DNA of 64,000 bases from Undaria pinnatifida. Taxonomy: Eukaryota > Sar > Phaeophyceae > Laminariales > Alariaceae. Shown piece after piece: positions 30,601 through 42,200 of this stretch. Under the pieces are notes generated by a model. The model saw only the letters and a list, made by a program, of their open reading frames with translations. It made no database searches and was not told the DNA's origin. How positions within the stretch are numbered: the first letter of the stretch is position 1; each line of letters begins with the position of its first letter. Where the stretch lies: contig JABAKD010000013.1 in the NCBI GenBank assembly GCA_012845835.1, forward strand, positions 9,303,128 through 9,367,127. The letters run 5' to 3'. The translations under genes were made by a program, and so were the position numbers.

Positions 30601-33286
30601 GTGGGAGTCAGGGTCATTCCTAACGAGCGCAAAAAGAAAAGTTAATCAGTGACGTTTTGGGAATTGGCGTTATGTTACGTGCTCTGAACCAAAAAAAAAA
30701 AAACGCAGGAGTATGCCATGTTGCGAATCGAATCGTGACGTCATCCGTTTCCATGATTTTTTTTTCTCCATATAAAACCTTTCATTTTGTTCGCACCGAC
30801 ATATATTTACTTGCAAAAACGTCACTTTTCTTTCTTTTTTTTTTCGTCACGATTCGCGCTTGTGTGTGTGTTTTTTTGTCTTTATGCATTAGAAATTCCA
30901 CCAAAAGTTTCGCAAAAACTATACAAGTAAACGTCACGTACGGTGATTTTTTTGTCCCTAATCGTGCTGTTTTTTTTTCGCGTTAACCCTTTTAGAGCCC
31001 CCAATCCCCTCCCTATACTAAATCCAAGTCCCCAAAACGGGTTTCCAGTGGTAAAGCGGTTAAGAGCCATTCATCCAACGGTAGGGGCTGCAGTTGTTGG
31101 ATTAACTAATTGTGTGTGATCGGTTGAGCCCTTCAATTGAGGAACTACCGGTTAGTCTGGTACTGGTACGAGAATGCAAAGTATTCGCTTTAGGACTAGC
31201 GCACAGAAGGGCTGTTCGGGTTGCGCGATGGAATGCCCTTCGAAGTCATGCTTCGTTCGAGTGATGTTGATATTACCAGATATCCTCATGTAAGGAGCTC
31301 AGAAAGTTCTTAGAATCTGCTGCACGCACCCCTACCGTGTCGGATGGCTCTTCAAAGAAGAAACGACCCTCATGAAGGAAGGCCCGTTACACTACTGTAG
31401 TGCACCTGACTGATGTCGTAGCTCCAGTCGGTGTTGCCACTTTCCTCCTCGTAGGAGGCCGTCGCAAGGTCTAATCCCGCCCCCGAGACCGTCTCCGGTT
31501 GCGACCAGACATATGCCGCGGGAGGCTGGTAGGTCGACTCGCCTGCTCAAGAAAAACGGGTCGAGGGTTATCTCCTCGCAAAGTCCAGCCAGAGACGATG
31601 AGAGTACATAAGCTTCAAAGTTGTAATCGATCTATTTGTTCGGACAGACATGCAGCCACAGGCAGTAGTGTGCTGATTGTGCTTGGATATGATGCAGCCA
31701 TGCCAACGGTTTGTTTGATGATACTAGGGAGTTCCAATATTAAATTTTCTTTATTATGGTAGTGAGAAATTCATTAGCAGAAAACTCCCCGGTTTGGCGG
31801 CATTTTCCATAAGGACGGAACGCCCAAGTCCGCGCTCTACTACTCTACTGTCTTGATGTATGCATGGATGCCCGAGTGGAGCGCCCAATACATATATGAG
31901 GAATTGGACCATCGGGCGGTAACCCCGCCGGTAACCCCGCCATATCAACACACTGTCCGCACGACGGGCAAGCCCGCTATGCTTCGAGGATCAGGTAAGA
32001 TATTGTGACGCGTGTTACGAGAGAGGTAGCATATTTCTGCCTTTTTGTTTTTGTGAACGACGGGGCTCCTTAGGCCATTTCTTACTCAGTCGGATTCCGC
32101 CAGTCGAAAACGGCCCTGTTCGACTGGACTATTTTTCTACTGGATTCTTCTGGTCCTTCTTCTTGTCGTCAGTCGAGCCGATTTTATAGCTTTTGAGCTC
32201 TTCCTAGAGGCGGTTGGTGTGAGCGAGTACTGCTGTATGGCAGTCGAAAGTCGGTTGGCAGCTCTGTGCTTTGCGCGTTCTTCGCGACCAACGCGTGCTT
32301 CGCGCGCGACGAACCTTCGTCCAAGCGGGTTGGTGGCGTTGAGCTGAGCCGAAAGACGCCAAAACTACGTTCATGGCGTTGCATTCAGCCAAGAGCCGCC
32401 AAAGCTACTGCAGCAGGCGTAGCCGTTGTTGGCAAAATTGCATCGATAACGCGCACTGCTGCCGTCGCGTGTGATACACGCTACTGGCGAGCGGAGCTAG
32501 GAGTGCGCCACGCTGACTTGCGGCGAGAAGCAACAGCAGCGACAGCCAAGGCAGCGTCGGCGCTGTAGTGTGATACTGCTGTGTGGTACCTGGCATGGGT
32601 GTGTGGGCGTGTGGGTGGTGTGTTTTGTGGTGGGATGAGCGATGATATGGGTTAAAAAAACAGCTGTAAAACCTTTTCGACTGAGTTTTCGACTGACAGA
32701 TCCAGTCGAAAAAGTCAAGTTTTCCGACTGGATCCCCCAGTCGGAAAAGTCAGTCGAAAAAAGTTGAGTCGAAAGAGCCCTTTTCGACTGACAAATCCGA
32801 CTGTGTCAGAAATGGCCTTAGCTCAAAATCGTTCGAGTTTCGTTTTTTTTTTTCCAAATATTTTTCGTTGAATACCTACAGTAGGCCAAGGGATTGTTCA
32901 TCGGGCACAGCACCTTTTTTCCCCCCCAAAATCGTTTGTGTGGGAGAGGTACAGAGCTCTTTAATCGACCACCCTCAGAAGGCAAAATGTTGTGCTCCTC
33001 TACCATCGTGGCGTGCGTCGTGTGGGGGGTGTAGTGGTTGCCGTGCATGGTGGTTGTGTGAAGGGCGAAATGATGAATCAGCGTCCACTGTATTGTCTCC
33101 GAGGGGAGACAATATATCGATAAAGGCTGTGAAGCGCCGCCGTGCCTCCTCACCGGTGGTGGCGTTGTAGTACATGTCTTGCCCGGGATAAGTGTCTCTG
33201 TCGCCCGTGTACCTCGTCCAATCCCCGTTTTCCTCCACCGCCTCTCTCTCAGGGGAAACCCGCAGCTTCCACCCGTTTTCGTCGTC
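27601..33286 (-). CDS. exon group 4: WW domains split by introns
   Basis: Exons 33286-33154 (ENGDWTRYTGDRDTYPGQDM then YYNATT) and 31542-31406 (ESTYQPP after a Gly codon split by the intron) join into one WW domain. Exons 29868-29743 (GLWQTYWDDVGNCNYYYNT) and 27746-27601 (ETGESTYEKPPEL) make another. The 27.6 kb exon ends with a third half-domain, AEWVKYFDAEYAVDYYHNF. WW domains bind proline-rich ligands. Each domain is cut between the YYYN and TGES segments, as in the first WW domain upstream, so the modules look like products of exon duplication. The third half-domain lacks its partner: the missing exon was not found between 23.3 and 27.6 kb. Confidence 0.8.
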
Positions 33287-36200
33287 CTAAAGGGAGCCGA
33301 GCCGCCCCGCAGAGGTATTCGTTGGTTGGTTGATTATTCATGGGGCATAGGCAATGGTTGGTTCTGTTAGAGGTATAGCCATTGGTTGCTTCTTCTTGAG
33401 GTATGGTCATTGGTCGTTTCTTAGTGAGACATGGTTGTGGATTAGTGTGTGCCTCCGTGAGGCCATGTAGCCGTCTGTACGGTCGAAAATTCTAATGTGA
33501 CAGCACGGTTGACGACGTCTGGTGCGGCAGAGAAGCGCCACGATATCCTACGGATATTGTTATGATTCACATTACTATCTATTTTTTCCATCCCACCCGT
33601 TGTCTTCGCATTTTTTCTCCTGTTCCATGATTTTCGTAACTTAGGTTCGGGGGCACATAACAGGCACCCCCACCCAAAATATTCACGCTGAATTTGTGCG
33701 CGTGTTTTCAAGTTTGTGCGCGTGTGCGCTCGTGGACAACGCTCGCCTGTGCCATGTCGGTTGGCCACCGAGAAGGGAACTCGCCCTCCCCGTAGTCGAC
33801 CCTCTTGCCGTAGAAATCGTACAGGGCGCGGAATTCGTGGCGGAGGCGTTTCCCCCCACCGTGCACCTGTGTTAACGTATTAGGCATCAAAGGGCATTAG
33901 TCCGTTAGACTACTGGTACTAGGTTAGCATAACGCCTTCGCAGACTTAGCATGATAGCTATTGCACGGCCCCCTACAAAATAAGCACATGGCGAAATGCT
34001 AAAACCGGGAGACCCCAAGCGAAGTGCCTTTGCCGTGCCTTCTTGTAGCGTGCAAAGCCCATCCATTTTTTTTTTTCTTCCTTTTTTTTCTCCAGGGAAA
34101 GATTTCACTCCTAAAATCATCACTTTTCTAATTCCAAGGAATTTGTGGAACTCGTGACGGAGGCGTTTCCCTCCACCACGCACCAACGTTAAGGCAGTAG
34201 CGGGTATTACTTCACAATGTAGGCCGTATAAAGGTGTTAAGCTAGAGGGTGGTGTATAACTCTGTAGCCTGTGTTGAGGCGTCAGAGGGCATTGGTCCCG
34301 TTTGACTACTGGAAAATAATTCCCAGAGGTGGCAATGTGATTAGTTAATTAGATGTGGGAAAATTTGGGTGCACTAATGTTCCCTCCATAGTGCCTGCAC
34401 GTGATGACTCTATAGTGCCGGTATCTGCACTATAGAGGGAAATACCGGCACTACAGCGGCAACCGGCAATGCTCCTCATACTGACACTACAGGGTTGTTC
34501 CCACCCGTGTCAAATCGATTTCACAGGCACTACAGCGGGCAACCGGCACTACCCCTCCACCAGCACTACAGAGATACGCCTACATACAGAAAAAAATTAT
34601 TCTAATAATGCGTGGAGACACAACGGAAAAACCCCCGATCACCTTCCCGAAATTTTACGGAGGACCCCAACACTAAGCAGAACCTACGACATACACGAAC
34701 TCCTATAAGCCGGTATTCCCCTGTCTTTCTTTGCTAACCTTACTTGCTCCCAGGCCGCGATGGGGGTCCCTTTTAAAGGGACTTTTCTTGGCAGTGGCTC
34801 GGGGTCACTTCGCGCGAGTTACCCCCCCTAGGGGTCACCTCGCGCGAGTGACCCCCCTGTTCCTTCGCCGGTTGTCAAGCTCGGGTGCTGTATTAATTGT
34901 GCGATAGGAATCTGCAACGGAATTGCAAGCTACGCTGCGCCAAAAAACAAAGTGACCAAAGTTTTTTTTGGGTCGTCCGCGAGGTACAAATTTACCCGTG
35001 CGAGAGTGGCTCAATCCAGTAGTGAAAAAATGGTAGTGAAAAAGTGGGGATTAACATTCCCCCTTCCTTGACAGTCGTTTCGGCTACTAAGAGCACTCGT
35101 GCGGATGACAACTCTGTTTTACGTAAAATTATCATCTGCCGAGAGCACCCAGCAGCGTGGGCAGGCGCAATTCGATGCGAGTCGACGAGGGAAGAACGGG
35201 CCGGAGTCTTCTCGCGATAAAAAACGAAGGAACGTAACGTAGTGGGAAGGGGGAGAGAAGATCCTGCTTGCTTAGTGACCCTACAGGATCTGAGCTATGT
35301 CTAGGGAAGGAAAACGAGAATGAAAAAGTGCGAAGATAATGAAGATGAGATGGGCAAAAAAAAAAAAGAAAAGAAAAAATGTAGCAGGTTGTAGGGGGTG
35401 GTGATATTATAATAATTCATAGCACGCGGAACAAGTAGTCGCATTCATTCAGCGCGTGCTATGCGTAGCCCACCTTTTGATAGCATACGGAACAGAAGTA
35501 TTCGGCGCAGTCTGCGCATTCGCTGAAGGCCTCGAACAAGCCGCAGTCTCCGCAGGCAGGACGCGGGAGAAGCTCCAGGAAGTCCTGGGGTCGCCTCCAA
35601 CGGATCTCGCCGCAAACCTGATCAAAATTCGGAAATATGAATTCCTTAAGTGGTGTTATTGTTATATTTAGCAACCGACAATATGAAGCATGAGCTTAAG
35701 CGTCAATCGCTTACTCATAAATATTCCCAGAAACAAGAAAACCAAAAGGAAAACTCCAAAAACGAAACCTGCGCACAAAGCTAAATTTTTATCAACTTGA
35801 TGCATGTTGTATTTCTTGAACCTATAAGCGTGGCGGGCTTACCCGTTGGACAGACAGAGCTGAGGTGGTGGGGGTTACCAGCAGACGGTAGATAGCATCA
35901 TGAATATAATAATGGCGCTTCTCGAGCGTCCAAGTAGTAATCAATCAAGCATGTAAAGAAGGAGAGCGTAAAGTAGAGAAGGAAAGCAGATAATGGAGCG
36001 AGTAGAAGGTGGGCTCGAGAAAACCATCATGGGAAAACACCGTCGAACCGGGGACGGTCCGCTATGAATCTCTCACTACAATTACGCCAATCTACTATTG
36101 GAACTATCTAATATCATCAACCATCGCCATATTCGTATCGCATTTACGCACAATCAACATGTTACATTTTTCATCTCGACAGTATTGTGCAGCACGAACT

Positions 36201-39200
36201 TCACGGTTAACCGCTCACAAGCATTCCCAGATAGAAGAAGGAAACAACACAAGGGAAACCAGAAAAAAAGAAAAATGACCAGGAAAACCCATTCAAATAT
36301 CAGAAAATAAACATTTTACAAGGAACCAATTCAGGTATCAGAGGCTACGTACCTCCATTCTGCATATACCTACTTTCGTATGATAAAACCCGAGGCGTTT
36401 GCGCGGCTCACCTTAGTTTGAGTAGAAATCGTCGCCTCTCTCGTCGTCATACATTCAACAGAACGGAGATAGTCTAGGCAAACCTTATATGAACGAGTTT
36501 TTTTTTTTTTACAGGCTGACGTTATTGTAGTAGAACTACGAGGCAAGCCAAGTTTTTATCCACGGCATCCTCACCAGGATCACCACCTTGTTGTGGTAGA
36601 AGCTGTAAAACTATAGTACCGTTAGTCTTGTTATTGCTGTTTCCCAGGTTTTTTCACGGGTCGGATCTCTTGAAATAAAAAACAGCTGGTGAGATTTGAA
36701 ACACCTCCTGACCCGACTCGACCCGCGCGAGTCGGTTCATGGTCCATGAAAAGCCCGGTTATTTTCTCACTGTTGTTATAACTGTTTCTTTTTCACGATT
36801 GTCATCCGACAAATGTTCACCATGTATATCGTATGCTTTCCAACGGCGATCACCCTCCCAAGAAAAGTATCCCTAGAATACCAAAAAAAACACGTGGCGT
36901 TGCGGCCCAGCCCACCTTGTTGTAGTAGAAGTGGGCCCCTCTCTCTTCGTCGTACATTTCTTTCCACCTCGCCATGTGCTCCAACCGACGAGCCGCCGCC
37001 AACGTCCTGCCGGCCGCCCTTCTCGTCAAGGCTTGGATGCGAGTAGCCGCCCAGTCTTCGAGCCTGGACATTGCCCTCACTTCGTCTTCGTGTTTTTTCT
37101 TTGAAGCCGCCGCGTCCAGCCTTATTCTGTACCGCCGATAAGACTGCGTGGTGCGTATATAGGTGTGTGCATAGCATCCGCCGAACGGGTAGATAGGAGT
37201 TACGTGCAGGCACAAAAGCCAATCAATAGTTTCATGCGAGGGTGCAGGGGGGGGGGGTGGTAGGGCACAAAACACACGATGAAAGTAAGTGAGTAGCCGC
37301 CCAGTCTTCGAACCTAAACGTTGCCCTCATTTCGTCTTTGTTTTTTTCTCCACCACCACAGCAGCGCCAAGCCTCGGCGATAAAGCTAACCCTCAGGTGC
37401 ACATAATTGAGGTTATCCGTTTTGACTTGATTTTAGTATGGCCACATGTTACGGTGGAGGTGCACCGTGTTTTTCTTTTTTCCGAGGCTCTTAACCTAAT
37501 GGGGATGTCTATGCCTTCTGAGGGCAAAAAACCGACGAACAAGCCCATGGTCTAGTGATACAAAAATAGTGCATATGTGAATACCAGGCCATGTTCCCTA
37601 GATCGTACCGCCTCGTTATCACTATAATCCTTCAAGACCACCCTGGCTCCTCGAGGGGCACTCTGAGGTGTTCCCTCATCGTTGACTCTCAAGGGTGCGG
37701 TTGCGCACATAGCCCATCCCGGTGTGTCTCCACAACTCCTTGCAAAAAAGATAAACCTGCGAAGGGACTGCCGTCTCACACATATTTGCAACAGAAAAGA
37801 GAGATTATTTATTCTGAGAACCCTCTCACTTTTGAGGAGCTCTATACCCCACCCCTAAAAAACAAATTTTAAACACAAAAACGAAATTTCAATCCGGTTA
37901 ACAATACCATATACGGCCTAGGTGCACACAAAGGTCATACTGAATTAAAAAAAGCGTTTTTCGACGAAAAAAAAAATGGGTCAAGGAGACCACCCGCCTT
38001 TCAGACAGTAGTTTGGCCAAAAAGCGCTCTATGTAGCATTAGGGGTTTCCCCGTATAAGGCCGTGGTGTGCCAGAGCAATATGACCGCCTTATTGGGGGA
38101 GGCCGCGCTATTCATTCCAGGTTGTGCGCGCATTTTCCCCAGTCGCGCCAAGCGATTTGGACCGCCTTATAACGGGATACCGACTTACTCAGACCCCCTT
38201 ATTGGGGGACCCCTGCTGTACCTAACTCCGGGTTAGTATCGATCTAATTCACCTACAGCACTATAGGGGCCCCCCATTAAGGCGGTGGTGTCCCAGGGCC
38301 ATATGACCGCCTTATTGAGGGAAGCCGCCTTATTTGTTCCAGGGGATGCGTGCAATTCCCCGGTCGCGACAAGCGATTTCGACCGCCTTATAACGGGATA
38401 TCGCCTTATATAAGGATACCGCCTTATTTGGGGGCCCCTGCTGTACCTTGATCGTAGCACGCGTCCGCCTTGTTGATGGAAGCCGCCCTGTTTTGTCGAT
38501 GCTATATGTGCGTGCAGTTCCCCAGGTACGTCAAGCGATTTCGACCGCCTTATAACGGGATACCGCCTTACACCGGGATACCGCATTATTGGGGGACCCC
38601 TATTGTAACTCTATCGTAGCAAGCGCTTGGCATGAAGCAAATACTAACCCCTCCCTCCCCACCCCTAACGCACACCTCAGCCAACTCACAGTCCTACTAT
38701 TCCGGCTTGTAAGCACAGAAGCCCCCCCCCCTACCCCCCCCACCCTGAACATGCCTGCTGTATCTTCTTCGTCGCCTTAAGTTCACGAGCTTCCATGAGT
38801 TGCCTGTTCATGGCCATGATGCTGCGCAGCGCCTTGCTGGCCTTTACACGGTGCCAGAGCTGCAGTTGAAGCGCCGCAGACGTCTCCTTCTCCGCCTTCA
38901 ACATGTGTTATTTAAAGGTACATAAGTTGAGAAAACACGGGAGGCAACATGAGGCCAAGCTAGTCGCGATGAACCAAAGATCAACAGCATCTGCACAGTA
39001 CACACGTGCTACAGAGTAGCCCGTACGAAGCCTACTTGATGGGTCACCCGACTTTTCCTTCTCCATCCTGCAGTGAAAGATCAGCAATAGTAACAGTAGT
39101 ATATTGTTTTTGCAGCGTTGGTTTTGCAGGAACGTGTGAAGCTCGTGGAGAGCATACGCATGTTACGGGCACTACCAGGGTGTTGTTTTTTTTCGTGGAA

Positions 39201-42200
39201 GTTGATGGAAGCTTCCATGGAAGCCGTGGAAGCGTTCATTGGAAGCAATGGAAGCTTCCATGGAAGTCGTGAAAGCTTCATGGAAGCGTGGAAAACTTCC
39301 ATGGAAGTCGTGGAAGCTTCATGGAAGCGTGGAAGCTTCCCTGGAAGCTGTGGAAGCGCCTGGTGAAGCGGATGGAAGCTCCCATGGAAGCCGTAGAAGC
39401 GTCCATAGAAGCGTGGACGCTTCCATGGCAGCCGTGGAAGCGTCCATTGGAAGCGGTAGAAGCTTCCATAGAAGCAGTAGAAAATTCCGACGCGTGCTAC
39501 GATAAAGGTAGCAGTTTTCGTCTGAAATTATTTCTGAATGACGGGGCCCCTTAACCCAAAATCTTCGGAAAATACGCCCCATTTATTCTTGTATGATATT
39601 CTCGTCGTGTACCTAGGCCATGGGATTTTTCATCCGATGGAGGTTTCATTTTTTTCCAAATCAATGCTTGGGAGAGGTCTTAATCCCCCAAATTGAGGGG
39701 TAGTATTAAGCAAAAAAAACGATGCACCTCTATCGTAGCACGCGTCTTCCATGGAAGCGTGGAAGCTTCCATGGAAGCTGTGGAAGCGTCCATTGGAAGC
39801 GGGGGAAGCTTCCATGGAAGCCGTAGAAGCTTTCATGGAAGCGATGGAAACTTCAGTAGAGCACGTACTTTTTCTGCGGCTCCTCTTCGCTGGGAAAAGG
39901 TACTCTTACTTCGAGGGGGGAAAATTTTACTCTTCGCCCGATGAACCAATCCATGGCCTATACATATATGCCTTACTAATATGACGTGTGAACGCTCCCG
40001 TGCAATCGGGACAATTCGCCCTACTCCCAAAACAGTACACTTACAACTCTCCGCCCTACCGCTCGCCACCCGCCCCCTAGCGACCGCACGCCCGTGCCAC
40101 GCCCGCCCCACACATCAGCCCTCGGCGTCCCCGGCGACACAACGGCCGACGAGTCCCAACTCCGCGAGCGGGGAGCATGAAAAGCTTCTCCCGGGGACGG
40201 CTCGCGCTCTCTCCCGGAAGGTGGAGAATCGTAAGAAAGTGCAAATCCCACCCATGAACTTCGCCCGATGAACGAATCCATGGCCTACATATATATTTAT
40301 ATACATGTATGTTTGAAGAAATGAAAAAAATGCACATCAGCTGTGAGATCGACCAAAAAGTATTTTGACAAAAACTTGTCTTTGCAACCTGCGTGTGATA
40401 CTACGATCGCGCGCGTTATATATAGAGTATCAGTGCGCAGAATGGTTATGGACCGAAATTCGTAATTCGTAAAATTGTCCTGTTCGCTCCGGCAGAAGGG
40501 GAACTATATCTTCCAAGACACCTACCTCTGTAAGAACGCGCGCCCGGAGTATCACGCAGCTTGCAGACATGAACATCGACCCTTAAATTGATCGGACTCA
40601 CAGCTGACGTACTTGAAATGATATAATGAAAATCCGTGGCTTACTAGGTCTACGAGCATAGCGAATAATATTTTTTGTTTCTCCATTTCCCTTCTGACAA
40701 TGTGTAGCGCTTGTTCCGGTCATACGCTCATCATACCAAGGAATTCCGAGAAAAAACAATTACTTGAGATAAGACAACGAAGTTTTTTTCGAGTCCGACA
40801 TAAAAATAAATGCCTGACGGAAAGAAGACCAAAAAAAAACACACGTCCCCCCCTAATGAACAACTCTTTGACTGGTCGGCTCCTTGTATTTCCAAACGCC
40901 ACACCCAATCAATAAAATCTTAACGAACGGGGTCACCTTCACTCATGCTTTAACTAATCGAATCTGACCAGGCGACGAAAAAAAAAAGGAATAATTTGAA
41001 AGAACGTGTTTGCCATCCGATGATACCGTCATACGATAGAGGTAGTAAGGTGTACCGTTTTTTTGCCGAAGGCAGTAAGGTGTAGGTAGCATAGGTAGTA
41101 AGGTGTACCATTTTTTGGTCGAAGGCAGTAAGGTGTACCACTTTTTGGCCGAAACTATCTTCCAAATGCCGAAGCTTCTTAGTCCCCAAATCGTCGGAAT
41201 CTCATTCTTCAAAAATTTACCAGGTATGTAAAATTGGTTGGTATACCCGGGCCACGCGGGTTTGTACATCGGAATGCACTTCCGTTTCTTGCTCAAAATC
41301 GGTTTTGGGGGAGGTCAACACCTCTTCAAGAGAGGAGCTCGAGAAAAGAAAGGCTGCACCGCTCTCCGTAGCGTGTGTCGGTAGCGATGATACTATCAGG
41401 TATTGCGAAAACACAAACCACATCCCAGCGATTTTTGAGCATTTCCTCATGGAGAGGGGCCTGGTAGGACTGAGTCACGTGACGCAGGAGCTCGGCGGGT
41501 ACTCCTATATAACCAACAAAGTGTATGTTTTTGATTTCCTCGCCACGTGACAAAGTGTCCACCAGGAATACTCTTATCATAACTATATCAGTAAAGTCTC
41601 CGGCGCGCACGCTCGAAAAAGAACAACGTTCGGTCAGGTGTATGTATTAACCAACGCGGCTTACAAATATGAGTTTTGACCCTAATTTTTGTCAAACTCA
41701 CAGCTGGCATTGTTGGAATAAATTTATAAATTTCATACCTGGTACGACAAAAAGTGCTGCCTGTCTATTACGGAGATCATGTTGCAAAAAATTCACCGGA
41801 TATTTCTCATAATTTTCGCAATATCTCGGCCAGAACATCACATTTTTTATATGTTAGTTTTGCGCCGTGACCGTACGGCCTATGCAAACAATCCGAGCTA
41901 CCGTTTATCGTTATCGACGAAGAATTGACAGAGTTATGACCCCCATAGGCATTAGTGTAGGCATTGAATGACCCCTGTTAACAGTGGATCTCCGTGATAG
42001 ATCATAACACATGAATCTTAGCTTCATCGAGTTGACGCAAGCCACGGCAGGTGGTGCAAACCCTGTTTATTCTGCAAAGGCTCCTTCCTCACACGAGGGA
42101 GTTCTAAACCCCACCTAAACCCCGTATTTTTTTTTCAGCAAATCCTGAAAAAAAAAAAGAAAAGGTGCAATCCGATGAACCACCCCATGACCTATTATAT

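Noticed and set aside
39051-39582. MEAVEASMEA-like proteins on both strands
   Set aside because: Both strands are open because of the GGAAGC repeat; a real gene would favour one strand.
41326-41610. Minus-strand frame as an extra exon between 42.4 and 38.9 kb
   Set aside because: It overlaps a MITE A relative, and the neighbouring exons already join in phase and in IQ spacing without it.
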